Below, piece by piece: positions 28,901 through 37,895 of a DNA stretch of 64,000 nucleotides. How positions within the stretch are numbered: the stretch's first letter is position 1; each line of letters begins with the position of its first letter. A program made the translations under genes and the position numbers. This DNA is from Actinacidiphila guanduensis (GTDB lineage Bacteria; Actinomycetota; Actinomycetes; Streptomycetales; Streptomycetaceae). Location of the stretch: the NCBI RefSeq assembly GCF_900103985.1, contig NZ_FNIE01000017.1, forward strand, positions 62,001-126,000, written 5' to 3'. The notes below the pieces were generated by a model, which was not told the DNA's origin, searched no databases, and saw nothing but the letters and a program-made list of their open reading frames with translations.

Positions 28901-29214
28901 CTCCTAGCTCCGGTGGGTACGGTGCCGTGGGGGCGCCCAGGTGCTGTGGCGATCCCGGTCCGCAGACGGGACGGCGTGCGGTCCGCCCACGTTCCCGTCG
29001 ATGCCGACCGACGGCCGCTGAACGGGGAGTTGCGCCGGCCCTTGGCGAGCCCGTGGCCGGGGCGTGGGCCGGTCGGAACTCGTCACACGCTCATGAGCCG
29101 GTCTCCTTGAGGCGTTCCGTGACGAGCCTCGGGCCACCGGACCTGTCGGCGCCGATGAATCCCGGCCCATGCGGAAGTCTGTCCGTCGACAGCAATCTCC
29201 TGGAAGGCGGCCCC
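28901..29214. other. Intergenic region before the serine hydrolase gene
   Basis: No gene is supported. CTCGTCAC (29079-29086) and GTGACGAG (29119-29126) are exact complements 32 bases apart. Part of the stretch (around 29045-29072) resembles the sequence at 31861-31888. Confidence 0.35.
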
Positions 29215-30360
29215 ATGACGACCCTGCACGACCTGCTCGCAGCCCACGTCGGTGCCGGGACGCTGCCGGGAGCGGTGGGCCTCGTGGCCCGGGGCGACCG
29301 AGTGGAGGTGACGGCCGTCGGCGCGCAGGACGCGGACGACGGCACCCCGATGGCGAGGGACTCCGTCTTCCGGGTCGCCTCCCTCACCAAGTCCGTCACC
29401 GCAGCCGCGCTGCTGATCCTCGTGGAGGAGGGCAGAATCGCGCTGGACAGCCCGATCGGGACGTGGCTGCCGGAGCTGGCGAAGCCGGTGGTCGTACGCA
29501 CGCCGGCGAGCCCGGTGGACGACGTGGTGGAGGCCGACCGGCCCATCACCGTGTTCGACGTGCTGGCCTCCCAGGCCGGGTACGGGTTCCCCTCCGACTT
29601 CACCCTGCCGGCGGTGCAGGAGCTGTTCACGGTGCAAAAGGACGGCCGGGTGCCGAGCAACTTCCCTCCGGCCGACGAGTGGATGGCGGCGCTCGGCCGC
29701 ATCCCGCTGCTGCACCAGCCGGGCGCTGCCTGGCTGTACGACACGTGCTCCGTCCTGCAGGGGGTACTGATCTCGCGGGTCACCGGGCAGCCGCTGCCGG
29801 AGTTCCTGAGGGAGCGGATCTTCGGGCCGCTGGGCATGGTGGACACCGGTTTCGAGGTGCCGGCCGCCAAGCGGGGCCGGTTCACCAGCTTCTACCGGCC
29901 CGGCGACGACGGCCTGGAACTGGCCGACGGCCCGGACGGCGAGTGGAGCAGCCTGCCCGCGCTCCCGCTCGGCAACGGCGGACTCGCCTCGACCGCCGAC
30001 GACTGGCTGGCCTTCTCCCGGATGCTGCTGGCCGGCGGGGTGGCGGCCGACGGCCACCGGGTGCTGTCGGCCGGCTCCGTGCGCATGATGACCACCGACC
30101 ATACGGATCCGGCACAGCGCGACATTGGCCGGCTGTTCCTGGAGGGCCAGGGCTGGGGCTTCGGCGGCTCGGTCGACATCGACTCCACCAACCCGTGGAA
30201 TGTGCCCGGTCGTTACGGCTGGGTCGGCGGCACGGGCACAGCGGCGCACATCGTCCCGGCCACGGGAGCGGTCACCATCCTGCTGACTCAGGTGGCAGCG
30301 ACAAGTCCGGTGCCGGCACCGGTGATCAGGCAGTTCTGGCAGTACACGGCGGCCGCCTGA
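29215..30360 (+). CDS. Beta-lactamase-fold serine hydrolase
   Basis: A 381-residue class-C-like serine hydrolase or esterase. The SxxK motif is SLTK (in FRVASLTKSVT, residue ~60); the second motif position is YDT rather than the YxN of beta-lactamases; GWVGGTGT corresponds to the third motif (K/H-x-G replaced by G-x-G). No signal peptide, so a cytoplasmic esterase or D-amino-acid amidase-like function is more likely than antibiotic resistance. The ATG at 29215 follows GGAAGG. It stands alone. Confidence 0.85.
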   Translation: MTTLHDLLAAHVGAGTLPGAVGLVARGDRVEVTAVGAQDADDGTPMARDSVFRVASLTKSVTAAALLILVEEGRIALDSPIGTWLPELAKPVVVRTPASPVDDVVEADRPITVFDVLASQAGYGFPSDFTLPAVQELFTVQKDGRVPSNFPPADEWMAALGRIPLLHQPGAAWLYDTCSVLQGVLISRVTGQPLPEFLRERIFGPLGMVDTGFEVPAAKRGRFTSFYRPGDDGLELADGPDGEWSSLPALPLGNGGLASTADDWLAFSRMLLAGGVAADGHRVLSAGSVRMMTTDHTDPAQRDIGRLFLEGQGWGFGGSVDIDSTNPWNVPGRYGWVGGTGTAAHIVPATGAVTILLTQVAATSPVPAPVIRQFWQYTAAA

Positions 30361-30521
30361 CCCCCGCATCTGCCCGTAGCCCCACGATGGTCACAGCACC
30401 GTACCCCAGTTGGGCGGTGCTCGCCCAGAACGGCTGAGCCGACTGCCTCGCGGCCCCTCGGAGCCACCGGATGCCGCGGTCGAACCTCCGCCGTCCTTCG
30501 TCAGTCCGCGCAGTGCTCCGG

Positions 30522-31697
30522 CTACTGAAGCTCAACGACTGCACCGTAGCGGGTGAGCAGCCGAACGATGTCCTCGAAATAGGAGAGCCCCTCAGCGGGG
30601 TCCGAGACGACGTCGGCCAGCGCTTGGCGCGCCACGTCCGCATCGTGCCAGATCAGGGTGAAGGGCGGCAACACGCCGAAACCACCGCTCAGGCAGTCCT
30701 TGAACGCGTTCCACTCCCGGCCGAAGTAGCCCCCGGGCCCCACAAGGGCCTCTGCCATCGCGCAGTGAAGGCCGGGCACGTCGGTGACGAACGTACCGTC
30801 GAGATGGTGGACGCCGCCGGAGCGGTCCGGGCGCTGGCCGCTCATATGGTTGGCCGTCAACTCGAGCCACTCGGATCTGCCCTGCGCCGAGTACGGAGCC
30901 CACGTGTTGCGGGCCCTCGGAACTCCCCGATACCAGGTCTCCCAGATCGGCCGGGCCGACAGCGAAGGCCGATCGTCGCCGCCGTCGGCGAGCGTGATGT
31001 CGATGAGGGCGCCTCCGAGCACAGAGGGCCGTGTCTTCTCGATCCGAAGGGGAAAGTTGTGGCGGTACATCACCTCGCCGTGGCGATCCAGCGCCCACAG
31101 TTGCACCCAGTCCCGGTCCCACCTGCCGGGTCGGCGCAGGACGGAGAGCAAGGATTCTGCGGCTTCGCACCCGATGAGGTGCAGGGGAGGCGAGGGCGGG
31201 ACCCGGCGCGAGACGAACAGTCCGTCCACTCCGGCGCAGTGTCCGGCCGGACTGGCAGCCATAGTGGATGCTGTGAACAGTCTGAACTGCGGCGACACCG
31301 GCAGAGTGTGATCCCAGGCGTGCACTTCCTCGACGCCGGCACCCACCACGACATCCACCAACGCCGGGTCGGTCCGATGTGGTTGGTGGGCGAGGACGAC
31401 CGCGTCCACGAGGGTCCACCACTGCAGTGGCTGCTGCTCGTCCCATACCTCGACGCACACATCGCCCAGCAGCCCGGTCGACTCCGCGGACGGCGACAGG
31501 GCATCGAGCAGAGAACCTGCGGGAGTGCATCCCCGCAGCGTCAATACCTCGCGCTTCGGCGGCACCTTGTCCACGAACATGCCCTCGACGCCCGCGCACC
31601 GCCCCCAGTACTTCTCCTCGCCCTCCTCGTCCTCACGGACCAGCAGGTACGTGACCGGGAAACCCCGATCCCAGGCAGCATGCTCCGCGATCCGCAC
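30522..31697 (-). CDS. Barstar-domain protein with duplicated N-terminal module
   Basis: About 391 residues; no signal peptide or TM. The last ~95 residues match the barstar (ribonuclease inhibitor) fold: HLDGTFVTDVPGLHCAMAEAL, YFGREWNAFKDCLSG, TLIWHDADVARQAL and a final FEDIVRLLTRYG. Upstream, two copies of a module can be aligned: GRCAGVEGMFVDKVPP...GCTPAGSLLDAL and GHCAGVDGLFVSRRVPP...GCEAAESLLSVL, each followed by a Trp-rich strand region. No ribonuclease gene is adjacent, so it looks like an orphan immunity protein, or a regulator that reuses the fold. The GTG at 31697 is a guess; the frame is open further upstream but would overlap the aldehyde dehydrogenase. Confidence 0.7.
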   Translation of the reverse strand: MRIAEHAAWDRGFPVTYLLVREDEEGEEKYWGRCAGVEGMFVDKVPPKREVLTLRGCTPAGSLLDALSPSAESTGLLGDVCVEVWDEQQPLQWWTLVDAVVLAHQPHRTDPALVDVVVGAGVEEVHAWDHTLPVSPQFRLFTASTMAASPAGHCAGVDGLFVSRRVPPSPPLHLIGCEAAESLLSVLRRPGRWDRDWVQLWALDRHGEVMYRHNFPLRIEKTRPSVLGGALIDITLADGGDDRPSLSARPIWETWYRGVPRARNTWAPYSAQGRSEWLELTANHMSGQRPDRSGGVHHLDGTFVTDVPGLHCAMAEALVGPGGYFGREWNAFKDCLSGGFGVLPPFTLIWHDADVARQALADVVSDPAEGLSYFEDIVRLLTRYGAVVELQ

Positions 31698-31896
31698 ACA
31701 TCCCCCGAACCCTCGACCGATCCCTCGCCCACGATACGGCGCCGCCCAGGAGACCACCGTCGCGCGAGACCGTGTGCTCAGCAGGTCGGTTGCTGTCGCT
31801 CTTCGCTGAGAGACGACTGAGAGCGCCGGAGCCGGGAGTTGTGACAGCCGCGGCCTCTCCGTGAGCCCGTGACCGGGACGTGGGCCGCTCAAACGG

Positions 31897-33384
31897 TCAC
31901 CTGGTGCGGCGCGGCTTCCCGTCCAGCAGCACCGTCTTGCTCTCCAGGAACGGGCGGAGCCCCTCGACGCCTCCCTCGCGGCCGATCCCCGACTGCTTGA
32001 AGCCGCCGAAGGCGATCGTCGCGTCGGTGCGGACACCGTTGTGGCCCACCGTCCCCGACCGCAGTCGGCGTGCGACGGCGTAGGCGCGGTCGGTGTCGTG
32101 CGTGAACACCGCGGCGTTGAGCCCGTAAATGCTGTCGTTGGCCTTCGCGACGGCGTCGGCCTCGCCGTCCGCGGGGATCACGGCGAGCACCGGCCCGAAG
32201 ATCTCCTCCTGGGCGATCGCCGAGCGGTTGTCGACATCCGCGAACACGGTGGGCTCGACGAAGAATCCGCGCTCCAAGTGCGCCGGACGGCCCCCGCCCG
32301 CCGCCAGCCGTGCTCCCTCCCGGCTCCCGCGGGCGATGCAGCCCTCGATCCTCTCCCTTTGCCGCGCGCTGATCACCGGGCCCATCTGCGACTCGGCGTC
32401 GAACGGGTCGCCGACCCTGAGCCCGCCGAAGGAGGAGGCCAGCGCCTCGACGAAGGCGTCGTGCCGTGAGCGGTCCACGATCAGCCGGGTGGTGGCGTAG
32501 CAGACCTGGCCGCTGAGCACCCTGGCCGAATCCGCGAGGGTCCGGGCCGCCTCGGCGAGGTCGTAGTCGTCCAGGATCAGCGCCGCGGACTTGCCTCCGA
32601 GCTCCAGCGTCACACGGGCCAGGCGGTCGGCGCACACAGCGGCGATGCTGCGGCCGACGGCATTGGAGCCGGTGAAGGTCACTTTGTCGACGTGCCGGTC
32701 GCGCACGAGGGCCTCGGAGGCCGCGCGGCCGGCGGTCACGACGTTGAGCACACCGGCGGGCAGGCCGATCGCCTCGGCGGTCTCGGCGAAGACGTAGCCG
32801 ATACTGGGCGCCTCAGGGGGCATCTTCAGGACGACGGTGCACCCCGCCAGCAGTGCCGGGGCGGTCTTGTACGCGCCGATCAGGCCGGGGCCGTTCCACG
32901 GGACGACGGCCGCGACCACTCCGACCGGCTCCTGCACCAGCAGGCCGACGCCCCCGCCGCCGGTCGGGCCGGGCACGTGCTCCTCGACGAAGGGGAAGCT
33001 GTCCGCCATGTCGGCGTAGGCCCTGAAGACCGAGCCGAGCAGCGAGGCCGAGCCGCGGGCGAAGGTCTTCAGGACGCCCGATTCGCGCGGGGTGGCCTGG
33101 GCCAGGTCATCGACCCGCCGGTCCAGTTCTGCGGCGAACTCCCGCAGGTGGCCGGCGCGTTCGGCAGGTGTCAGGCGCGGCCAGGGGCCTTCGTCGAAGG
33201 CGGCGCGCGCGGCGGCGACAGCGGCGGCCATGTCGGCCTGCGTCGCCTCCGCGACCCGGAATCCGATCTCCTCGGTGGCCGGGGTGACGACGTCGATCAT
33301 GGCGCCGGTCGCGGGTGCGACCCACCGGCCGCCGATGAAGAGGCGGTCCGGGTGGCGGATGGGGGTGGTGAAAGTGACGGACAT
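31897..33384 (-). CDS. Aldehyde dehydrogenase
   Basis: A 495-residue NAD(P)-dependent aldehyde dehydrogenase. Motifs: VVPWNGPGLIG, FTGSNAVGRSI, LELGGKSAAL (general-base Glu), catalytic Cys in SGQVCYATTR, EEIFGPVLAVIP and FGGFKQSGIGREGG. It is divergent from an AraC gene 158 bases away, its likely activator. Only about 40% of residues appear shared with the dehydrogenase at 12310, so the two are paralogues with different substrates. Confidence 0.9.
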   Translation of the reverse strand: MSVTFTTPIRHPDRLFIGGRWVAPATGAMIDVVTPATEEIGFRVAEATQADMAAAVAAARAAFDEGPWPRLTPAERAGHLREFAAELDRRVDDLAQATPRESGVLKTFARGSASLLGSVFRAYADMADSFPFVEEHVPGPTGGGGVGLLVQEPVGVVAAVVPWNGPGLIGAYKTAPALLAGCTVVLKMPPEAPSIGYVFAETAEAIGLPAGVLNVVTAGRAASEALVRDRHVDKVTFTGSNAVGRSIAAVCADRLARVTLELGGKSAALILDDYDLAEAARTLADSARVLSGQVCYATTRLIVDRSRHDAFVEALASSFGGLRVGDPFDAESQMGPVISARQRERIEGCIARGSREGARLAAGGGRPAHLERGFFVEPTVFADVDNRSAIAQEEIFGPVLAVIPADGEADAVAKANDSIYGLNAAVFTHDTDRAYAVARRLRSGTVGHNGVRTDATIAFGGFKQSGIGREGGVEGLRPFLESKTVLLDGKPRRTR

Positions 33385-33493
33385 GGGTATCGAGTCCTCC
33401 GGTCCGGGTCTCGACCGGGTCCGGCAGGTGCCGGCCCTGGTCGGCGGGAGGCGTTGCGGTCCCGCTCGTCCTTCACGCTAGGCGGCGACCGCT

Positions 33494-33538
33494 GGACGAT
33501 CGAGCACCATACGTCCGCAAAACTTGCACTATCGTCCA
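33494..33538. promoter_or_regulatory. Candidate AraC binding repeats
   Basis: GGACG at 33494-33498 and CGTCC at 33512-33516 and 33534-33538 lie in the divergent region; the two CGTCC copies are 22 bp apart, two helical turns, as AraC proteins prefer. Short motifs, so weak support. Confidence 0.3.
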
Positions 33539-33542
33539 CGGT

Positions 33543-34475
33543 ATGGATCCGTTGTCCGCCGCACTGGACGTCTTCGAACTCACCCTGACCTCGTCCACGC
33601 GGCTCGAGACGGCCGGCCCCTGGGCGCTGGAGTTCGACCGGCACGACCACCTCAAGGTCGGGGCGGTGCTGACGGGCACCTGCTGGATCAGGGCCGACGA
33701 CGACACGCCCGTACGCCTGGCCGCGGGCGACTGCTGGCTGCTGGCCGGCGGCCCCCGCTTCACCGTGTCCTCCGATCCGGACCTTCCCGCGGTGCCCCAG
33801 GCCGACGTCCTTCCCGGGCCCTGGGCCAGTACGGTCAGCTACGCGCCCGCCGGCGATCCGCCGGACCGCGCCGACGGCCGGGCGGTCGTCGTCAGCAGCA
33901 GCCTGTCCGTCAGCGGCGACGCGGACGAGCTGCTGCTCGCGGCCCTGCCACCCCTGACCCGGATCTCCGCGCGCGATCCCGGCGCCGGCGCATTCGGCCC
34001 GCTCCTCGAACTGCTCAACGAGGAGTCGGCGCAGGAGCGGCCGGGCGGCAGCGCGGTGCGTCGCCACCTCGTCCACGTCCTCTTCCTGCACGCGCTGCGC
34101 ATCGCGTACGCCGGCGCCGGGGACGGCCCCGGCACCGGCTGGCCGGCCGCTCTCGCCGACCCGATGATCGGGCGGGCCCTGCACGCGCTGCACGGCGACC
34201 CTGCCCGCAGGTGGACGGTTGGCGAACTGGCCCGGGAGGCCCGGATGTCGCGCAGCTCGTTCGCCGAGAGGTTCCACCGCACGGTCGGACTGCCTCCGGC
34301 GGAGTACACCGCCCGCTGGCGCCTGCACGTCGTCGCCCACCAACTGCGCACGACTGACCGGCGCGTGAACGAGATCGCCTCCGCCCTCGGCTTCAGCTCA
34401 CCGTCGTCGCTGAACGCCGCTTTCCGCGGCTACCTGGGCTGCTCCCCGGTCGACTACCGGCGGCGCCACCGGTGA
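33543..34475 (+). CDS. AraC family transcriptional regulator
   Basis: A 310-residue AraC protein. The N-terminal cupin-type ligand domain (DHLKVGAVLTGTCWIR, LAAGDCWLLAGG) is followed by the double HTH in the last ~100 residues (WTVGELAREARMSRSSFAERFHRTVGLPPAEYTARWRL, and INEIASALGF-like VNEIASALGFSSPSSLNAAFRGYLG). It faces the aldehyde dehydrogenase gene and probably regulates it in response to a small ligand. No ribosome binding site precedes the ATG, so a leaderless transcript is possible. Confidence 0.87.
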   Translation: MDPLSAALDVFELTLTSSTRLETAGPWALEFDRHDHLKVGAVLTGTCWIRADDDTPVRLAAGDCWLLAGGPRFTVSSDPDLPAVPQADVLPGPWASTVSYAPAGDPPDRADGRAVVVSSSLSVSGDADELLLAALPPLTRISARDPGAGAFGPLLELLNEESAQERPGGSAVRRHLVHVLFLHALRIAYAGAGDGPGTGWPAALADPMIGRALHALHGDPARRWTVGELAREARMSRSSFAERFHRTVGLPPAEYTARWRLHVVAHQLRTTDRRVNEIASALGFSSPSSLNAAFRGYLGCSPVDYRRRHR

Positions 34476-34690
34476 GGCGCCCTCCCCCGCCCGCAGCCCT
34501 GGGCCCGGCGGCGTCGGGTCCCGGGGGGGTCCGTCAGGGAGGGCCGTCCGCCTGCCCGTGGGTCCGCCGTGTGGCCCTGGAGCAGATCCACCATCTGCCG
34601 CAGGCGCGCCGGAGCGTCACACGACCAGCCGTGACTACGCTCGGGAAATATTTGTAAGCGGTATGTAGTCGCTTTTCTGGGAGGAAGGCC

Positions 34691-35617
34691 ATGGCCGAGC
34701 ACAGGCCGCGCCGAAGGGGCTATCCGGAGGGTCTGGGTGGCGAGATGGCCGCCGAGTTCCTCGGCACGTTCTTCCTGATCCTGCTGGGCTGCGGATCGGT
34801 GGCCGTGGCGGTCGTCGGGCTGCCGGGGTCGGGGCGCCAGGTCGTCCCCTTCGGTGCGGACAACTGGCTGATCGTCTCCTGGGGTTGGGGGCTGGCCGTG
34901 ATGTTCGCTGCCTACATCGCCGGCGGTATCAGCGGCGCGCACCTCAACCCCGCGGTCACCCTCGCGTTCGCCGTGCGGCGCCGGCTCCCGTGGCGGAAGG
35001 TCCTGCCCTACTGGGCCGCCCAACTGGTGGGGGCATTCGTCGCGGCGGCGCTGGTCTACGCCACCTACCGGTGGGCGATCGACGCCTTCGAGGCCAAGGC
35101 GGGCACGGAGCGCCGGCAGTCCCTGCCCACCTACTCGATCTTCGCGACGTTCCCGTCGGAGTTCTTCGGCCACTCCTGGTGGGGACCACTGCTGGACCAG
35201 ATCGTGGGCACGGCGGTGCTGCTCCTGGCGATCTGCGCGCTCATCGACACCGGCAACCTGGCACCGGGCTCCAATCTCGGCCCGTTCCTGATCGGGCTGG
35301 TGGTCTTCGCGATCGGCCTGAGCTACGGCACGAACGCCGGCTACGCCATCAACCCCGCCCGCGACTTCGGCCCCCGGCTGTTCACCTTCTTCGAGGGCTG
35401 GGGCCCGCTCGCGCTGCCGGGAAGCTTCAAATGGTTCAGCAATTACTGGTGGATCCCGATCATCGGCCCGTTCATCGGCGGGATCGCCGGCTCCCAGGTC
35501 TACGACAAGCTGATCGCTCCTGTGGTGCGGGCGCGCAGCGGCGCGGCCGAGGAAGGGCACGTCCCAGGCGGCGACCCGCGCGGCGGTGGCGGACAAGCCC
35601 AGCAGCCAGGCACCTGA
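34691..35617 (+). CDS. Aquaglyceroporin (MIP family channel)
   Basis: A 308-residue membrane channel with six TM helices and two NPA half-helices: HLNPAVT in the first half and INPARDFGPR in the second. The Asp after NPAR is the aquaglyceroporin mark (glycerol or other small neutral solutes rather than water only). The C-terminal tail is Gly/Gln-rich and cytoplasmic. GGGAGGAAGGCC precedes the ATG. No glycerol kinase gene is adjacent. Confidence 0.9.
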   Translation: MAEHRPRRRGYPEGLGGEMAAEFLGTFFLILLGCGSVAVAVVGLPGSGRQVVPFGADNWLIVSWGWGLAVMFAAYIAGGISGAHLNPAVTLAFAVRRRLPWRKVLPYWAAQLVGAFVAAALVYATYRWAIDAFEAKAGTERRQSLPTYSIFATFPSEFFGHSWWGPLLDQIVGTAVLLLAICALIDTGNLAPGSNLGPFLIGLVVFAIGLSYGTNAGYAINPARDFGPRLFTFFEGWGPLALPGSFKWFSNYWWIPIIGPFIGGIAGSQVYDKLIAPVVRARSGAAEEGHVPGGDPRGGGGQAQQPGT

Positions 35618-35934
35618 CCGGCGGACCCGGGTGCTCAGTCCCGGGGGCGGGAACAGGCGCCGTCGGTGAACGGGTCGAGGTCGCCCGGCCGGGAAACGCC
35701 AGAACTCTGCCCTGGCCCTGCCGACCCACGCGGGCCGCCGTCAGCTTCGGCGGGAGCGGCCTGCTGCCACACGTGGTGGACGGCACGACCCCTCGACTGC
35801 GCATGCGGCTCAAATCGGTCGGTACTAGCCTAAATGGGGTACATCTGAATCCAGCACTCATGCGAGGCCTCCTGCCTCGTGCGGGACCGCTGGCCCCGCC
35901 GCACCAAGGGAGGCCGAGCGGAAAGGCGCACGAG
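35618..35934. other. Intergenic region upstream of the tandem hydrolases
   Basis: Contains no supportable gene; a promoter for the hydrolase pair should lie here. GTAC-bearing sequence around 35820-35842 is comparatively AT-rich, but no clear -35/-10 pair can be named. Confidence 0.35.
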
Positions 35935-36825
35935 ATGCCGTTCTCTCAGCCGACCCAGGGCTTCCGGCTCTACTACGAACGCTCGGGCCAGGGCACGCCC
36001 GTCGTCCTCGTGCACGGCAACCCCGGGGACCACAAGGAGTATTCGCGAGTCGTGCCCCTCCTCGGGGACGACGTCGAGGTGGTGACCCCGGACCTGCGCG
36101 GCTACGGCAAATCCGACAAGCACCTGGGCGATGTGGGCAACGCCTACTCGCTCACCGGCCAGGTCGACGGGGTGATCGCGCTCATCGACGAACTGGGCAT
36201 CCGTGACGCGGTGCTCTGCGGGTACGACGTCGGCAGCTTCACCGTCCAGACCATCGCGGCCAAGCGCCCCGACCTGGCGCACTCGCTGGTCATCGCACCC
36301 CCGACCATGGGCGTCGGGCGCCGGATCCTGGAGGAGAAGGCCGTCAACGCCTTCCTGCACGCGATCCTCTACAAGACCCGCCTGGTCGAGGACCTCATCG
36401 ACGGGAAGCCGGACGCCGTCCGCGCCGCTCTGAGGGAGAACCTGGAGAGCTGGTCGCCACCCGGCTCACCCGCGCCCGAGGCCCTTTTGGACCACCTGAC
36501 GGAGAACCACTCGGCGCCGGGGGCGTTCGTGGCCGGAGCGATGTGGTTCCGCTACCCCGAGGGCAACCCGATCACCTACTACGCCAACGAGACCAAGCCC
36601 GCGCCGGGCGACCGGTTCTCCAAGAACGTCACCATCCTCTGGCCGGACAGCGACGCGCTCTTCCCGCCGGAGTGGAGCGACACCCTCGGCGACTACTACA
36701 GCGACTACGACCTGCACATGATGGAGAACACCGGGCACTTCAGCCCGGTCGACTCCCCGCAGACGTGGGCGCAGCACATCCGCAAGCACGTCCAGGCCGC
36801 AGCCCGGCAACACGCCACAGCCTGA
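35935..36825 (+). CDS. Alpha/beta hydrolase, epoxide-hydrolase/dehalogenase-like
   Basis: A 296-residue alpha/beta hydrolase. Oxyanion motif VHGNPGD, then the nucleophile elbow CGYDVGS, where the nucleophile is Asp, as in epoxide hydrolases and haloalkane dehalogenases, not Ser. LRGYGKSD and a C-terminal NTGHFSPVD (His) complete the triad region. AAGG precedes the ATG at 35935. The next gene encodes a related hydrolase and is separated by a 48-bp palindrome. Confidence 0.85.
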   Translation: MPFSQPTQGFRLYYERSGQGTPVVLVHGNPGDHKEYSRVVPLLGDDVEVVTPDLRGYGKSDKHLGDVGNAYSLTGQVDGVIALIDELGIRDAVLCGYDVGSFTVQTIAAKRPDLAHSLVIAPPTMGVGRRILEEKAVNAFLHAILYKTRLVEDLIDGKPDAVRAALRENLESWSPPGSPAPEALLDHLTENHSAPGAFVAGAMWFRYPEGNPITYYANETKPAPGDRFSKNVTILWPDSDALFPPEWSDTLGDYYSDYDLHMMENTGHFSPVDSPQTWAQHIRKHVQAAARQHATA

Positions 36826-36854
36826 CCGGGCGCCACACCACCGGTACCGGACAC

Positions 36855-36902
36855 CGATCAGCTCCCGGGTTCGGACCCGGGTCCGAACCCGGGAGCTGAT
36901 CG
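36855..36902. repeat. Perfect 48-bp palindrome
   Basis: Bases 36855-36878 (CGATCAGCTCCC ... GGTTCGGACCC) are the exact reverse complement of 36879-36902, with no loop and no mismatch. It begins 30 bases after one hydrolase stop and ends 28 bases before the next hydrolase start. In RNA it would form a very stable hairpin; no T-run follows, so either termination/attenuation or mRNA end protection is possible. Confidence 0.9.
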
Positions 36903-36929
36903 AATCCATCCGCAGACGAGGGAGCGGCA

Positions 36930-37838
36930 ATGCACGAGCCGCAGCAGTTCCACCACGACATGTTCCACCACGCCGGTGTCCGCACCCACTACGTGACCGC
37001 GGGCACGCCCCCTGCTGACACCGAGGACGGCCGGACGATCGTGCTGGTGCACGGATGGCCGCAGACGTGGCGGGAGTTCCGCCTCATCATGGGCCCCCTC
37101 GCCGAGTACGGCTGGTTCGTCGTGGCCCCGGACGTGCGGGGAGCCGGAGGCTCGTCGAAGCCCGAGGGCGGCTACGACAAGCAGACGATGGCGCGCGACC
37201 TCAAGGCGCTGCTCGACCACCTCGGCGTGACGAAACCGGTCACCCTCTTCGGCCACGACCTGGGAATGCTGGTGACGTACGCGTACGCCACTCTCTATCC
37301 CGACGACGTCGACCGCCTCATCGTCGCCGAAGCCCCGATCCCCGGCACCAAGGTCTACGAGAGCGTGCTGGCCACAACCGAGTTCAGCAAGGACCCGTTG
37401 TGGCACTTCCACTTCCACGGCGCGCCCGACAACGCCGCCGAGCAGCTCATCGCGGGCAACGAGTTCGCCTACATCCGCTCCTTCTACGTCAAGCTCAGCG
37501 CCAACCCCGACGCCATCCCGATCCCGGAGGCCGAGCACTACGTCGCCGACTACACCGCTCCGGGTGCCATGCGGGCGGGTATCGAGCTCTTCCGGGCCTT
37601 CGAGCAGGACGCGCGGGACAACCAGCGCACCCTGGCGGACAAGGGCAAACTCGGCATCCCCGTCCTCGGCATCGGCGGCACCGCGAGCTTCTTCCTGCCG
37701 GTGGCCGAGCAGATGCTCTCCGAGGTCGCCGAGGACGTCACCGTCCAACCGATCGAGGAATCAGGCCACTGGCTCGCCGAAGAACAACCCGGCAAGGTCC
37801 TCCAACGGCTGCGCGAGTTCACGCGAGTACCCGCCTGA
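36930..37838 (+). CDS. Alpha/beta hydrolase, epoxide-hydrolase-like
   Basis: A 302-residue alpha/beta hydrolase with VHGWPQTWREF (oxyanion), FGHDLGM nucleophile elbow with Asp, PDVRGAGGSSKP and C-terminal ESGHWLAEEQP (His). These are the hallmarks of the epoxide-hydrolase group, to which plant and bacterial soluble epoxide hydrolases belong. It forms a tandem pair with the hydrolase just upstream, but the two are only distantly similar, so this is not a recent duplication. Confidence 0.87.
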   Translation: MHEPQQFHHDMFHHAGVRTHYVTAGTPPADTEDGRTIVLVHGWPQTWREFRLIMGPLAEYGWFVVAPDVRGAGGSSKPEGGYDKQTMARDLKALLDHLGVTKPVTLFGHDLGMLVTYAYATLYPDDVDRLIVAEAPIPGTKVYESVLATTEFSKDPLWHFHFHGAPDNAAEQLIAGNEFAYIRSFYVKLSANPDAIPIPEAEHYVADYTAPGAMRAGIELFRAFEQDARDNQRTLADKGKLGIPVLGIGGTASFFLPVAEQMLSEVAEDVTVQPIEESGHWLAEEQPGKVLQRLREFTRVPA

Positions 37839-37895
37839 GCCGACCGTCCCCGCCCCCTGCCCGGCGGGTGGAATGACGTCCGCCCGGGCCTCCGC

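Noticed and set aside
29215..30360. A beta-lactamase resistance gene
   Set aside because: The YxN and KTG motifs are absent (YDT and GTG instead) and there is no signal peptide, so an esterase/amidase-like hydrolase fits better.
29045..31888. Similar ~28-base sequences at 29045 and 31861
   Set aside because: About 24 of 28 bases match, one copy lies beside a coding 3' end, and no longer repeat or mobile-element boundary is visible.
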